DNA of 64,000 nt from Peptostreptococcaceae bacterium (GCA_025210335.1 JAOARY010000067.1:1-64000), one strand, 5' to 3'; positions 53,004 to 63,245 are shown, numbered from the stretch's first letter. Program-made: numbers and translations. The notes: generated by a model not told the origin, from the sequence alone.

Positions 53004-54070
53004 TTGGTATTTTAGGTGCTTATGGAGAAATAGGAAAATATGCGACCAATATTTTGTGTAAAAACTATAAAGATAAAATATATTTGATGGGTAGAAATGC
53101 TAAAAAATCTATTAATAAAGAGGAATTTTCAAAAAATGTTGAAATTATAGATATTGATATTTTTAATGGTGAGGATATTAAAAAGTATTTATTAAAATGT
53201 GATATTCTTATAAATTGTAGTGGTAAGACAGGATTATTAAATAAAGATGAATTTAAGTACAAAGGTATTTATATAGATGTTAATTTAAAACCTAAAGATT
53301 TTAAAACTTATGGAGTAAGTATTTTTTCTTGTGGTTCAATTCCAGGTTTTTCAGGTATTTTATGTGATTTTATATCTAAAGAATTTGATGAGTTAAATGG
53401 CTTGGAGTTTTATTATTCTGGACGCGGTAAATTTTCAAATACATCAGCAGCTGATTATTTAGATGGTGTTTTTGATGAAGATTTTTCAAAGCCTAATTAT
53501 GAAGAGGATATTATTTTAAATAAAAATGTTAATTATAAATTGATGAATCAAAAATCTGAAAATGAAGGTAAATATTATCCTTATTTTGATGAAGAATGTA
53601 AATATATAGTAGATAATTTAAATTTAAAAAATGCTTCATTTTTTACAATGATGGATGGGATAAATTTATCAAAAGCGTTAGAAGATATTAGGAATAAATA
53701 TAATGAAAGTAGAGAATTAGCAATAAAAACTCTTGTTAATGCATCCACATTGGATAGCATAAATTTTGGTGATTATCTTAATTATACTATAGAAGCAAAG
53801 GGATATTTAAATAAAGAAAAAGTAATAAAAACCTTAATTTTAGAATCAAAGAATCCGTCTAAAATGACTGGTGAATCTTTAGCTTCTTTAGTTTTAGCAA
53901 TTTTAGAAAATAAAAATATAAATTTAAAAATAGATAATCAAAACTTTTTTGAATTTGAAGATTCAAAAATTATAGTTAATAATTTGCTTAAAAATAATAA
54001 ATATATAAAATTAGATATTTTAGATGATTCAATTGAAAATATATTTAATTTTGAAGAAGGTGAAATTTAG
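53000..54070 (+). CDS. Saccharopine dehydrogenase-like NAD(P)-dependent reductase
   Basis: 356 residues, start overlapping the previous stop by 4 nt (ATGA). Rossmann opening MIGILGAYGEIGKYATNIL; then CDILINCSGKTGLLNKDEF, VDVNLKPKDF-like segment and SCGSIPGFSGILCDFISKEF, which recall the saccharopine dehydrogenase/Lys9 family. Tight coupling between two NRPS tailoring genes implies that it reduces or modifies the peptide or a precursor, for example a second imine reduction or an opine-type step. Substrate not deducible. Confidence 0.7.
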   Translation: MIGILGAYGEIGKYATNILCKNYKDKIYLMGRNAKKSINKEEFSKNVEIIDIDIFNGEDIKKYLLKCDILINCSGKTGLLNKDEFKYKGIYIDVNLKPKDFKTYGVSIFSCGSIPGFSGILCDFISKEFDELNGLEFYYSGRGKFSNTSAADYLDGVFDEDFSKPNYEEDIILNKNVNYKLMNQKSENEGKYYPYFDEECKYIVDNLNLKNASFFTMMDGINLSKALEDIRNKYNESRELAIKTLVNASTLDSINFGDYLNYTIEAKGYLNKEKVIKTLILESKNPSKMTGESLASLVLAILENKNINLKIDNQNFFEFEDSKIIVNNLLKNNKYIKLDILDDSIENIFNFEEGEI

Positions 54071-55150
54071 ATGAAAAAATATAATGTAATTGTTTGTGGT
54101 ACAACATTTGGTCAGTTTTATATAGAAGCTATAAAAACAAGTAATAATTTAAATCTAGTTGGAATTTTAGCTGGTGGAAGTGAAAGATCAATAAAATGTG
54201 CTCAGTTTAATAATGTTCCATTATTTAAAAATATAGATGAACTTCCAGATGATGTCGATATTGCTTGTGTTGTAATAAGATCTGGTGCAATAGGTGGAAT
54301 TGGAACAGATTTAGCTATAAAGCTTATGAATAAAAAAATACATGTTATTCAAGAACAACCAATGCACCCAAAAGATTTGCAAAATTGTTATAAAGCCTCT
54401 ATGAAAAATAAAGTAAATTATGTTGTAGGCAATTTATATCCTAATATGATGGAAATAAAAAAATTTATAGAGTGTGCAAAATTTTTAAATGAAAATGATA
54501 AGCTTTTATATGCTCGAGCTAGTTTTGCACCACAAGTTTCATATCCAGCAATGAAAATGTTATTAGAAGCTATGCCTTCAATTAGAAATATTAATTTAGA
54601 AAATGTATCAAAATCAAAAGAAGCACCTTTTGATTTATTTACAGGATATATTGGAGATATTCCAACTACAGTTGAATATCAAAATTATATAAATCCAAGT
54701 GATCCAGATAATCATATGCATTTATTGCATTCAATAACTTTTGTCTATGAAAGTGGGCGTTTGGTATTATCTGATACATTTGGTCCTACAATATGGCATC
54801 CTAAGATGCATGTTGAAAATTCACTTTATGATAGAGCAAATTTAAAAGACAAATATCCGAAACATCTAAAAGATAATACTGTTAATTTCTTAGATTTATT
54901 TGAAGAAAAAACTTATGAAAATGTAATTACTAATGAATGGCCAAAAGCTATTTATAAAGATTTAATGTCGTTAGTTTCATTAATAGAGAAAAAAACAAAT
55001 TATATGAAACTATCACAAAAAGAATTACTTTGTTCAACTAATTGGTCTAATTTAACAAAACATTTTGGTTTTGCAAATTTAGTTGACAAAGGTCAAGTTC
55101 AAAATATCAAATTAGAATATTTAAAAGATGTATTACAAAATATAATTTAA
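54071..55150 (+). CDS. Thiazolinyl imide reductase (Irp3/YbtU/PchG family)
   Basis: 359 residues, starting directly after the preceding stop. The opening NVIVCGTTFGQFYIEAI, then GILAGGSERSIKCAQFNNVP, DVDIACVVIRSGAIGGIGTD and HVIQEQPMHPKDL follow the pattern of thiazolinyl imide reductases. These use NADPH to turn an enzyme-bound thiazoline into thiazolidine in yersiniabactin and pyochelin synthesis. The Gly/Gln/Phe cofactor loop is intact. With two cysteine A domains and several Cy domains in the operon, its substrate is probably one of the thiazolines on a PCP. Confidence 0.88.
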   Translation: MKKYNVIVCGTTFGQFYIEAIKTSNNLNLVGILAGGSERSIKCAQFNNVPLFKNIDELPDDVDIACVVIRSGAIGGIGTDLAIKLMNKKIHVIQEQPMHPKDLQNCYKASMKNKVNYVVGNLYPNMMEIKKFIECAKFLNENDKLLYARASFAPQVSYPAMKMLLEAMPSIRNINLENVSKSKEAPFDLFTGYIGDIPTTVEYQNYINPSDPDNHMHLLHSITFVYESGRLVLSDTFGPTIWHPKMHVENSLYDRANLKDKYPKHLKDNTVNFLDLFEEKTYENVITNEWPKAIYKDLMSLVSLIEKKTNYMKLSQKELLCSTNWSNLTKHFGFANLVDKGQVQNIKLEYLKDVLQNII

Positions 55151-55219
55151 AAATATAAATATTTTTGATACCTGGATAATTATAATTTTGAACAATTAAA
55201 TATATAAGGAGAATTTTTT

Positions 55220-58200
55220 ATGAATTTTAAAAATTATAAAGACATAGTATTATATTGTGATGATAATAATATAAAATTGTGGGTTGAAGATGATAAATTA
55301 AAATATAAAGCATCTTCTAATAAAGTAAGTAAAGATTTGCTTATGAATTTAAAGGAATACAAAGAAGATATAATAAAGTATTTAAATGAATCTATAAATC
55401 TTAAATTGAGTGCACATAAGGAAGATCAGTATGAAGAATTTCCATTAACAGATGTTCAATCTGCTTATATGCTTGGTCGAACTGATATTTTTGATTATGG
55501 AGAAGTTGCTTGTCATTTGTATATGGAAATAAAATATGAAAAACTAGAGCATAAAAAAGTTGAAGATATTTGGAATCAAATTATTAAAAAACATGATATG
55601 CTAAGATCTGTTGTGTATGAAAATGGGAAACAAAAGGTATTAAAAGATGTCCCTAGACTTAATATAGAAAATATAAATTCAAATATGGATAACTACTTAA
55701 ATCAATTGGCGGATATTAATAATAGATTTTCTAAAAAAAGATATGAACTTGGAAAATGGCCTATGTTCGAACTTGCACTATCACAAGATAAAACAAGTAT
55801 ACTTCATTTATCAATAGATTTCTTAATTGCCGATTGGGCTTCCATATGGATGGTATTAAATCAATTTGAGCAAATGTATTTTGATAACTATAAAAATGAT
55901 AAGATTTTTGAAATATCATTTAGAGATTATGTCTTATATGAAAAAAAATTAAAAACAACTGTTAATTATGCAAAAGATAAAAAATATTGGATGGATAGAA
56001 TAGATGATTTTCCAAAGGCTCCTACTTTACCAATATTAAATAATAAATCCCTAAAAACTTTTACTAGACATAGTTTTAGAATTGATAAAGATAAATGGGA
56101 TTTTATAAAAAATATGACTGTAAAAAGAGGTCTTACACCCACAATTCCATTATTAACATTGTATGCAAATATATTATCTAGATGGAGTAGTAACAGAAAT
56201 TTTTGTTTAAACCTAACTATTTTAAATAGAATGGATATACATGAGGATATAAAAGATATTGTTGGAGACTTTACATCGATAAATCTTTTGGAAACTAATA
56301 TCAAAAAACAAAGTTTTTTAGATCAAGCAAAAGATATAAATAAAAGGCTTTTTGAAGATTTGGATCATAGATTATTTAGTGGTGTGGAATTCATAAGAGA
56401 AATATCAAAAGAAAAAGGTAGAGATTATGCTTTTATGCCCATTGTATTTACTAGTGCAGTAGGACTTTCAAATAGAGAAAGGCCTTTAAGAGGAGATATT
56501 ATTTCTGGGATAAGTCAAACCCCACAATTATTTATAGATTGCCAAGTTATGGATGGTAGTTTTGGATTACAAATAAACTGGGATGTAAGAGATGGTGTGT
56601 TCCCTAAGAATTTGATTGAAAATATGTTTAAATCTTTTGAAGAAGAACTTATTAAACTAAGTGAAAATGAAAATTACTGGAATGAAGCATCAAATCTTGA
56701 TCTTGAGGTTAAGGCTAATGATATTATAAATTCATTTGACCAAGAAGATCTTTTATACACTAAATTTATAGAAAATGTAAAAGAAAATCCTAAAAAGATA
56801 GCAGTTATAGATAATGGAAAATCATATACTTATGAAGAAATTCATAAAGGCGCTTTATACATATCAAAACTAATATCTAAGAGTAATGTCGAAGTATTGA
56901 GTAATATTCCTATTTTAGTTAAAGATGGTGTAAATAAAGTAATTGGAACATTAGGTATATTATATTCAGGTTGTGTTTATGTACCAATAGATAAAGATCA
57001 ACCACGACAAAGAATTGAAAGTATTATAAATGATACAAATGCAAAACTATATTTAAAAGATATAGATATAAATATAGATAATTATGATTCGATTTTTATT
57101 GATTCTAAAAAATTTATAAATGAAAATACAAATGAATCTATAATAAGGAATATTAAAAATAATGAAAATGCTTATATAATATATACATCTGGTTCAACAG
57201 GGAAACCAAAAGGCGTTGTTATATCACATAAAGCGGCATTAAATACTATATATGAGATTAATCAAAGATATGATATTGGCAAAAATGATAGTATATTTGC
57301 CATTTCAAAACTTAATTTTGATTTATCTGTATATGATATATTTGGACTTCTTTGTGCTGGAGGAACAATAGTTTATTCTAAACATGATGAATATATGAAT
57401 CCGCAAAAATGGAGTGAAAATATTATAAAGTATAATGTGACAATTTGGAATAGTGTTCCAGCTCTAATGAAAATGTTACTAACTGAATTAAAAAGTTCAA
57501 ATAAACAAAATAATATTTCTCTTAGACAAATACTATTATCCGGAGATTGGATTCCACTAGATATGCCTGATTTAATAAAATCTATGGATAATAATATAGA
57601 AATTGCTTGCATGGGTGGAGCAACAGAGGCATCTATTTGGTCAAATGTTCATGACTATAAAAAATTAGAGAAACATTGGAAAAGTATACCTTATGGAAAA
57701 CCTCTAAAAAATCAAGGTTTTAAGATTTTAAATGAAAATATGCAAGATTGTCCAGTTTTTGTACCTGGAAAATTATATATATATGGAGAAGGGTTAGCCA
57801 AAGAATATTTAAATGATAAAGAACTTACAAAAAAGAAATTTCTAAACCATGAAGGAATAAGAATTTATGAAACTGGAGATATGGGAAGATATTTAGAAAA
57901 CAAAGAAATTGAATTTTTAGGAAGAAAAGATAATCAAGTTAAAATAAGAGGAAATAGAGTTGAATTAGGAGAGATAGAAAATTCATTAAATACTAATTTA
58001 AATATAGATACATCTATTGTATTTTTAGATAAATATGATAAAAAAAATGAACTAATAGGAATTATTAAGAAGAGTAAAAATGAAATAGATGATAATAAGT
58101 TAAAAGAAAATATAAAAAAACATCTTAAGAATTTATTACCAATATATATGATTCCAAGTGAATTTATAATATTGGATGAATTTTCACTAACTATAAATGG

Positions 58201-59482
58201 AAAAATAAACAGAAAAAATATTATAAAAAAGGCTAAAGAAAAATTAGAAATCATAAGAAATAGTAAGAAAGCTTTAAATTCAAATATTAAGAATTCAAAG
58301 ATAGATGAATCAATAATAAAAATTTGTAAAGAATTATTAGAAATCAAAGAATTAAAGAAAACAGACGATTTATATGATTATGGAGCAGATTCTCTTTTAA
58401 TGGCTCAAATATCTACTAGAATAAAAAATGAATTAAATTTAAAAATTCCTTTTGATAGTATATTAAGATATTTGTTAAATAATTCTACCATAGCAGATAT
58501 TTCATCTTTGGTATTAAAAGAAGAAGAATCAATAAAGAAAGAAGAAGAAAAAAATAACGAATCAAAAGATATTGTCGGTAAAAGTGGTCTATCTTATATG
58601 AAATATATAAGCAAAGATGAAGAAAAGAAAAATAAAAAATTATTAGCAATAGTACATGGTCCTGTTGGTACAATTGATAATTATAAGTATTTGGTGAAAG
58701 AATTAAAGAAAAATAAAGACGTAGATATAGTATTTATAGGTATTAAAGACTTAAATAAATATATAGAATTAAATCCTAAAGACATAGTAAATATAATTTC
58801 AGATGAATATTACAAACATATATTAGATACAGATTATGAACGTTACGAACTATTAGGATATTGTTTTAGTTCAGTTGTTGCTATTGAAATAGCAAATAGG
58901 ATGACTGAAACAGGAAAAACTTTGGATAAATTATCAGTAATAGATGGTGGAAGTATATTTATAAATGTAAAAGAAGAAATTCTTTACGAACTACTTTACT
59001 TAACTCATTTAAATTTGGATTTAGAAGATTTATGGGGTGATAATGCGACTCATATGAAAAAATCTGTGTTAGATATGTTGGATAATAGTAGAAATGTTTA
59101 TGAAGATGAAGTGTTTATGAAAAATTTAAATGAATTAAAATCTAAAACACAAGAAGAAAGATTTAGATATTATCTAGAACTTTCTAATTCAAAAAATGAA
59201 ACTAAAATAGATTATGAATTTGTAAAAGATTTCTTAAAAGTTTTTATAAATTCATTTAAAGCACTTAGTCATATACCAATACCTTATTTTGGAGATATAA
59301 ATTATTATCTTTCTACACAAAGAAAAGGGTTATTTGAAAAATTCGATACATTAGCAGAAAAATGGAGTGAATATTGTATTGGAGATTTGAATATAACAAA
59401 GATAACAGGTGATCACTTTAGTTGTATTGAAGAGGAAGAACATGCTGTGAAATTAGGAAAGCACATAAGAAAAGCATTGTAA
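55220..59482 (+). CDS. NRPS: docking-Cy-A(cysteine)-PCP-thioesterase
   Basis: 1,420 residues. TubC-type N-terminal docking domain (1-58). Cyclisation domain (about 70-500): FPLTDVQSAYMLGR, DFLIAD (Asp200/Asp205 of DxxxxD), FTSAVGLS, SQTPQLFIDCQV. A domain (about 515-1010): IIYTSGSTGKPKGVVISH, LNFDLSVYDIFGLLCAGG, MGGATEASIW, ETGDMGRY, LGRKDNQVKIRGNRVELGEI; pocket read as D-L-Y-N-L-S-M-I-W-K, one change from the remembered cysteine code. PCP with YGADSLLM (Ser about 1057). C-terminal thioesterase (about 1130-1420) whose nucleophile elbow reads LLGYCFSSVVA, placing Cys1215 where Ser is usual; His in TGDHFSCIE. It would form a thiazoline from cysteine and release the product. Clean AAGGAG site; 69 nt after the previous gene. 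Confidence 0.88.
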   Translation: MNFKNYKDIVLYCDDNNIKLWVEDDKLKYKASSNKVSKDLLMNLKEYKEDIIKYLNESINLKLSAHKEDQYEEFPLTDVQSAYMLGRTDIFDYGEVACHLYMEIKYEKLEHKKVEDIWNQIIKKHDMLRSVVYENGKQKVLKDVPRLNIENINSNMDNYLNQLADINNRFSKKRYELGKWPMFELALSQDKTSILHLSIDFLIADWASIWMVLNQFEQMYFDNYKNDKIFEISFRDYVLYEKKLKTTVNYAKDKKYWMDRIDDFPKAPTLPILNNKSLKTFTRHSFRIDKDKWDFIKNMTVKRGLTPTIPLLTLYANILSRWSSNRNFCLNLTILNRMDIHEDIKDIVGDFTSINLLETNIKKQSFLDQAKDINKRLFEDLDHRLFSGVEFIREISKEKGRDYAFMPIVFTSAVGLSNRERPLRGDIISGISQTPQLFIDCQVMDGSFGLQINWDVRDGVFPKNLIENMFKSFEEELIKLSENENYWNEASNLDLEVKANDIINSFDQEDLLYTKFIENVKENPKKIAVIDNGKSYTYEEIHKGALYISKLISKSNVEVLSNIPILVKDGVNKVIGTLGILYSGCVYVPIDKDQPRQRIESIINDTNAKLYLKDIDINIDNYDSIFIDSKKFINENTNESIIRNIKNNENAYIIYTSGSTGKPKGVVISHKAALNTIYEINQRYDIGKNDSIFAISKLNFDLSVYDIFGLLCAGGTIVYSKHDEYMNPQKWSENIIKYNVTIWNSVPALMKMLLTELKSSNKQNNISLRQILLSGDWIPLDMPDLIKSMDNNIEIACMGGATEASIWSNVHDYKKLEKHWKSIPYGKPLKNQGFKILNENMQDCPVFVPGKLYIYGEGLAKEYLNDKELTKKKFLNHEGIRIYETGDMGRYLENKEIEFLGRKDNQVKIRGNRVELGEIENSLNTNLNIDTSIVFLDKYDKKNELIGIIKKSKNEIDDNKLKENIKKHLKNLLPIYMIPSEFIILDEFSLTINGKINRKNIIKKAKEKLEIIRNSKKALNSNIKNSKIDESIIKICKELLEIKELKKTDDLYDYGADSLLMAQISTRIKNELNLKIPFDSILRYLLNNSTIADISSLVLKEEESIKKEEEKNNESKDIVGKSGLSYMKYISKDEEKKNKKLLAIVHGPVGTIDNYKYLVKELKKNKDVDIVFIGIKDLNKYIELNPKDIVNIISDEYYKHILDTDYERYELLGYCFSSVVAIEIANRMTETGKTLDKLSVIDGGSIFINVKEEILYELLYLTHLNLDLEDLWGDNATHMKKSVLDMLDNSRNVYEDEVFMKNLNELKSKTQEERFRYYLELSNSKNETKIDYEFVKDFLKVFINSFKALSHIPIPYFGDINYYLSTQRKGLFEKFDTLAEKWSEYCIGDLNITKITGDHFSCIEEEEHAVKLGKHIRKAL

Positions 59483-59499
59483 ATATAAGGAGATTAAAT

Positions 59500-60957
59500 A
59501 TGTATATTTCAAATACAGAGTATGATGAAGCTTTTAAAATTATTGAATTATTAAATGATGAAGGAATAAGCATATCAAAAGAAGATGGAAAATTAAAATA
59601 TAAAGCTAAGGATAAATCTAGTATAAAAAAGATGTTTGGACTGTTAAAAGACAATAAAGAATTATTAATAAAGTATCTTGATTATAAAAAATTTGATGAG
59701 AATTCATTTCCATTAACATCAATACAAAGTGCATATGTTTTGGGTCGTAAAAAAGAATATCAACTTGGTGGAGTTAGTACTAATTATTATTTTGAACTTA
59801 AATTTAAATCTCTTGATATTAAAAAAATTGAAGATGCTATAAATACTATTATAAAAAACAATCAAGCTCTAAGAACTGTTGTATTTAAAGATTTATTTCA
59901 AAAGGTTTTTTATGATGTTCCTAGGTTCAAGATTCAAAAATTAGATATAAAGAAAGAAGATATTGATGAGTATAGACCTAATTTAATATCAAAAATGCAC
60001 GAGTTAGAAAAGTGGCCAATGTTTAGTGTAAAACATACAGACTATGGTAATGAAGATATTTTACATTTTACATTTGATTGTATGGTATTAGATGCTCTTA
60101 GTATAAATTTATTTTTAAAAAATTTATTTAAATTATATCAAGATAAAGATATAATTTGGCCTAAATATACCTTTAAAGAATATGTAAATACACATATGAG
60201 TAAAATTGAAAAACAAGATGATGAAAAAGCAAAAGAATATTGGTGTAATAGACTTAAAAATATGAATTCCTATCCAAAACTTGTTGATGAAGAACGTATA
60301 AACAACATAAAAAAACCAAGATTTAAAAGAATTAATCATTTGTTTAGTAAGGAAGATACAGAAGTTTTTTATAAAAAATGCATAAAAAATAGAGTTACTC
60401 CAGCAAGTGTTATTGCAACTATTTATATGAAAGCTATATCAAAACATACATCTGATAATATAGCTATAAATTCAACGACATTTAATAGAAATATGGTAAA
60501 TGAGGATATGTTTGATATTATGGGGGATTTTACAAATATATTTTTAATCCATCATGATTTTAAGGATAAAAATATCTTAACTTCATTTAAAGATATACAA
60601 AAACAATTTATGCAAATAGTAAGATTTAAAGACTATGATGGCACAAAAATAATAAAATCACTTACCAAAGATCCAAAAAAATTGGTTATGCCAGTTGTAT
60701 TTACTTGTGTGTTAAATGGACTAAAAAAACCAAAAGATGAGTATTTGATGGATGGTGTAAAGCTTGGATATAGTGTATCTCAAACACCGCAAGTATTTTT
60801 AGATTATCAAGTTACTGATTTTACAAAGGAATTATCTTTAAGCTGGGACTATGTAGATCAAGCTTTCGATAAAGAATTTTTAGAACTTCTATTTTCACAA
60901 AATATAAATATGGTTAAATCTCTTATAAACTCAGATGATTGGAATTTAGATTGGTGA
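59500..60957 (+). CDS. Stand-alone docking-cyclisation domain protein
   Basis: 485 residues. TubC-like docking domain (about 1-62: IIELLNDEGISISKEDGKLK, with a closing helix) and one Cy domain: FPLTSIQSAYVLGRKKEY, HFTFDCMVLDALSI with Asp193/Asp198 of DxxxxD, IMGDFTNIFLI, PVVFTCVLNG and VSQTPQVFLDYQV. No A, PCP or TE follows. It must act in trans, probably on the cysteine loaded by the A-MT-PCP protein, which itself lacks a Cy domain. A free-standing Cy is unusual. 18 nt after the preceding gene, with AAGGAG. Confidence 0.85.
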   Translation: MYISNTEYDEAFKIIELLNDEGISISKEDGKLKYKAKDKSSIKKMFGLLKDNKELLIKYLDYKKFDENSFPLTSIQSAYVLGRKKEYQLGGVSTNYYFELKFKSLDIKKIEDAINTIIKNNQALRTVVFKDLFQKVFYDVPRFKIQKLDIKKEDIDEYRPNLISKMHELEKWPMFSVKHTDYGNEDILHFTFDCMVLDALSINLFLKNLFKLYQDKDIIWPKYTFKEYVNTHMSKIEKQDDEKAKEYWCNRLKNMNSYPKLVDEERINNIKKPRFKRINHLFSKEDTEVFYKKCIKNRVTPASVIATIYMKAISKHTSDNIAINSTTFNRNMVNEDMFDIMGDFTNIFLIHHDFKDKNILTSFKDIQKQFMQIVRFKDYDGTKIIKSLTKDPKKLVMPVVFTCVLNGLKKPKDEYLMDGVKLGYSVSQTPQVFLDYQVTDFTKELSLSWDYVDQAFDKEFLELLFSQNINMVKSLINSDDWNLDW

Positions 60958-60961
60958 TTTT

Positions 60962-61597
60962 ATGATTTATTATTTTGAAGAAATAGAAAAATTTAAAGAA
61001 GAAGAATTTAAGTATTTCTATAAATTCTTACCTAAATTTAGAAAAGATAAAATAGAAAAGTTGAAATTTTTTAAAGATAAAAAATTATCTCTTTTAGGAT
61101 ATATCTTATTTTTATATGGACTTAGAGTAGAAAAACGTGATTTTTCTACTCCAATATTTTCATATTTAAAATATAATAAACCTTATATTAAAAATGTATT
61201 TTTTAATATATCTCATTGTAAATCTGGCGTAGTATGCATAATATCAAATAACAATGTTGGTATTGATATTGAAAATATAGATAAGAATCATCTATCTTTG
61301 CTTGATACTGTGATGAATAAAAATGAAGAAAAAATTATTCTAAATAGTAAGATAAAAGAAAATACTTTTACAAGATTGTGGACAATAAAAGAAAGTTACT
61401 TAAAAAATATAGGTACAGGACTTATAGATGATTTGAAATTATTAGATTTTTCAAATTTTAAAAAAGATGAGTATATTTTTGATGATAAATTTTTTAGAAT
61501 TTATAAGAATAAAAAAAATTATATATGTTCTTGTAGCGTAGATAGCATGGAATTGATAAACGTAAATCTATTTGATTTAAAAAAAATTATAAATTAG
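60962..61597 (+). CDS. Sfp-type 4'-phosphopantetheinyl transferase
   Basis: 211 residues. FNISHCKSGVVCIISNNNVG followed by IDIENIDKNH gives the metal/CoA-binding GIDIE motif, and FTRLWTIKESYLKNIGTGL the W-x2-KESYLK motif. It activates the carrier proteins of this operon by adding the pantetheine arm. It starts 4 nt after the Cy gene, with only a weak GGTGA ribosome site, so translation is probably coupled. Confidence 0.9.
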   Translation: MIYYFEEIEKFKEEEFKYFYKFLPKFRKDKIEKLKFFKDKKLSLLGYILFLYGLRVEKRDFSTPIFSYLKYNKPYIKNVFFNISHCKSGVVCIISNNNVGIDIENIDKNHLSLLDTVMNKNEEKIILNSKIKENTFTRLWTIKESYLKNIGTGLIDDLKLLDFSNFKKDEYIFDDKFFRIYKNKKNYICSCSVDSMELINVNLFDLKKIIN

Positions 61598-61610
61598 AGG
61601 GGGCAGTTTC

Positions 61611-63245
61611 TTGAGTGAAAAAAAATTATTAAAAACAGTTTATGACTATTTTTTTGAAAATAGAGAAATAATATTTCTTGAAAATTTTAAAGAAGATAAA
61701 TTAGATAAATATGATTTATTAGAATATACATCCAGAGCATATCATATTCTAAAAAATTTAGATAAGAAAGAAGAAAAATTTATAATACAGATAAATAATA
61801 ACAAAACATTTATGGCAACCGTATTAGCATTATTTAAATTAGAAATAGTACCAATGATAGTTCCAATATGTAAAAATGAAGCTGAGTTTAATAGATTAGT
61901 TGAGATATCATCAAAAGAAAACAGTAAGATTATATCTGATAATGAAGGATTTGAATATATAGATTTTTTTAATAAAGAAAATATTAATCTATCTATATTT
62001 AATATAGATGATGATAAATATTTTAATCCTAATTTTGATATCAAAGACTATATAGATAATTTAAAACCGCTAAAAAAGCTTACTGATGATTTTGTTGTAC
62101 TTTATTCTTCTGGAAGTACCTCAATGCCAAAAGGAATTAGAATCAGTGAATATAATATATTATGCCTGATAGAAGATTTAGGAGATAAATTTAATATTGA
62201 TGAAAATGATGTATTTTTAAACTGGATGCCTCTTGAACATGCTGTTGGTCTTAATTTATTCACATTATTACCAATTGGTAGAAAAAGCAAAATAATACAT
62301 TTTAAATCTGAAGAATTTGTTCAAGATCCAAGTATATGGTTTGAATATATGAATTTATATAAAGTAAGTATTTCTTGTGGACCAAATTTCTCATATAAGA
62401 TGGTTATTTCTTTAGATACTAAAAAAAATTGGGATTTATCAAATTTAAAATTAATATTAAATTGTGGAGAGCCTATTTCTAAAGAATTAGTTGATAAATT
62501 TGAAGACTTTATAAAAAAGTTCAATGTATCAAAAAAAATTACAGTTCCTGCATATGGTTTAAGTGAAACCACAGGTGTAATAGTTTTAAATGATAGAATA
62601 GAAAATTTAAATTTTGATAAAAGTAAATTAAAAAGTTTAATCGATTTAAAAGTTGAAGATTTATTACTTACTATAGATGATATTGTTTGTCAGGGACAAA
62701 TTTTAAAAAATCATGATATGAGAATAGTAGATGAGCATGAAAACGAAGTTGATGAAAGTACTATAGGTTATGTACAATTAAGCGGAAGATGTATTTGTAA
62801 CGGTTATACAAATAAAGATAATAAAGCTTTTTTTGGTAAGTGGTTAGAAACTGGTGATATTGGTTTTATTGTGGATAAGAACTTGTATATAGTTGGAAGA
62901 CAAAAAGACATGGTATTTAGAGCAGGAAAAAATATTTATCTAAGAGATATTGAAAAATATATAGAAAAGAAATTTAATTTAAAATCAGCTGCTTGTGGAA
63001 TTAATATTTCAAATAAAAACGAACTTATAATTTGTGTATTTATTTCACAAGAAGAAATAGATAACTTACAAATAGATATAGATAAAGAAGATATAATATT
63101 TGAGATTAGAAAATCTTTAGGTATTTTAATAAATGATTTAATATTAATGGATAAATTGCTATTTACCAAATCTGGTAAGGTGAGCAAAGGGAAATTAATG
63201 AAATATTATTTAAAATTAAAGGAGATTGATTATGAATTACAATAA
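61611..63245 (+). CDS. Acyl-AMP ligase, FAAL-like starter loader
   Basis: 544 residues; TTG start after AGAGGGGG. AMP-binding motif VVLYSSGSTSMPKGIRIS, then LNWMPLEHAVGLNLFTLLP, SCGPNFSYKMV, NCGEPISKELVDKF, PAYGLSETTG, LETGDIGFI and VGRQKDMVFRAGKN. The 'WMPLEH-GL', 'GPNFSY' and 'NCGEP' segments are those of fatty-acyl-AMP ligases and related NRPS/PKS starter enzymes, not of salicyl- or dihydroxybenzoyl-AMP ligases. It likely activates a carboxylic acid starter and passes it to the carrier domain of the next gene, with which it overlaps by 14 nt. The acid is unknown. Confidence 0.78.
   Translation: MSEKKLLKTVYDYFFENREIIFLENFKEDKLDKYDLLEYTSRAYHILKNLDKKEEKFIIQINNNKTFMATVLALFKLEIVPMIVPICKNEAEFNRLVEISSKENSKIISDNEGFEYIDFFNKENINLSIFNIDDDKYFNPNFDIKDYIDNLKPLKKLTDDFVVLYSSGSTSMPKGIRISEYNILCLIEDLGDKFNIDENDVFLNWMPLEHAVGLNLFTLLPIGRKSKIIHFKSEEFVQDPSIWFEYMNLYKVSISCGPNFSYKMVISLDTKKNWDLSNLKLILNCGEPISKELVDKFEDFIKKFNVSKKITVPAYGLSETTGVIVLNDRIENLNFDKSKLKSLIDLKVEDLLLTIDDIVCQGQILKNHDMRIVDEHENEVDESTIGYVQLSGRCICNGYTNKDNKAFFGKWLETGDIGFIVDKNLYIVGRQKDMVFRAGKNIYLRDIEKYIEKKFNLKSAACGINISNKNELIICVFISQEEIDNLQIDIDKEDIIFEIRKSLGILINDLILMDKLLFTKSGKVSKGKLMKYYLKLKEIDYELQ

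Noticed and set aside
55165-55190. Second Fur box before the large Cy-A-PCP-TE gene
   Set aside because: GGATAATTATAATT matches only part of the 7-1-7 consensus and no promoter is aligned with it.
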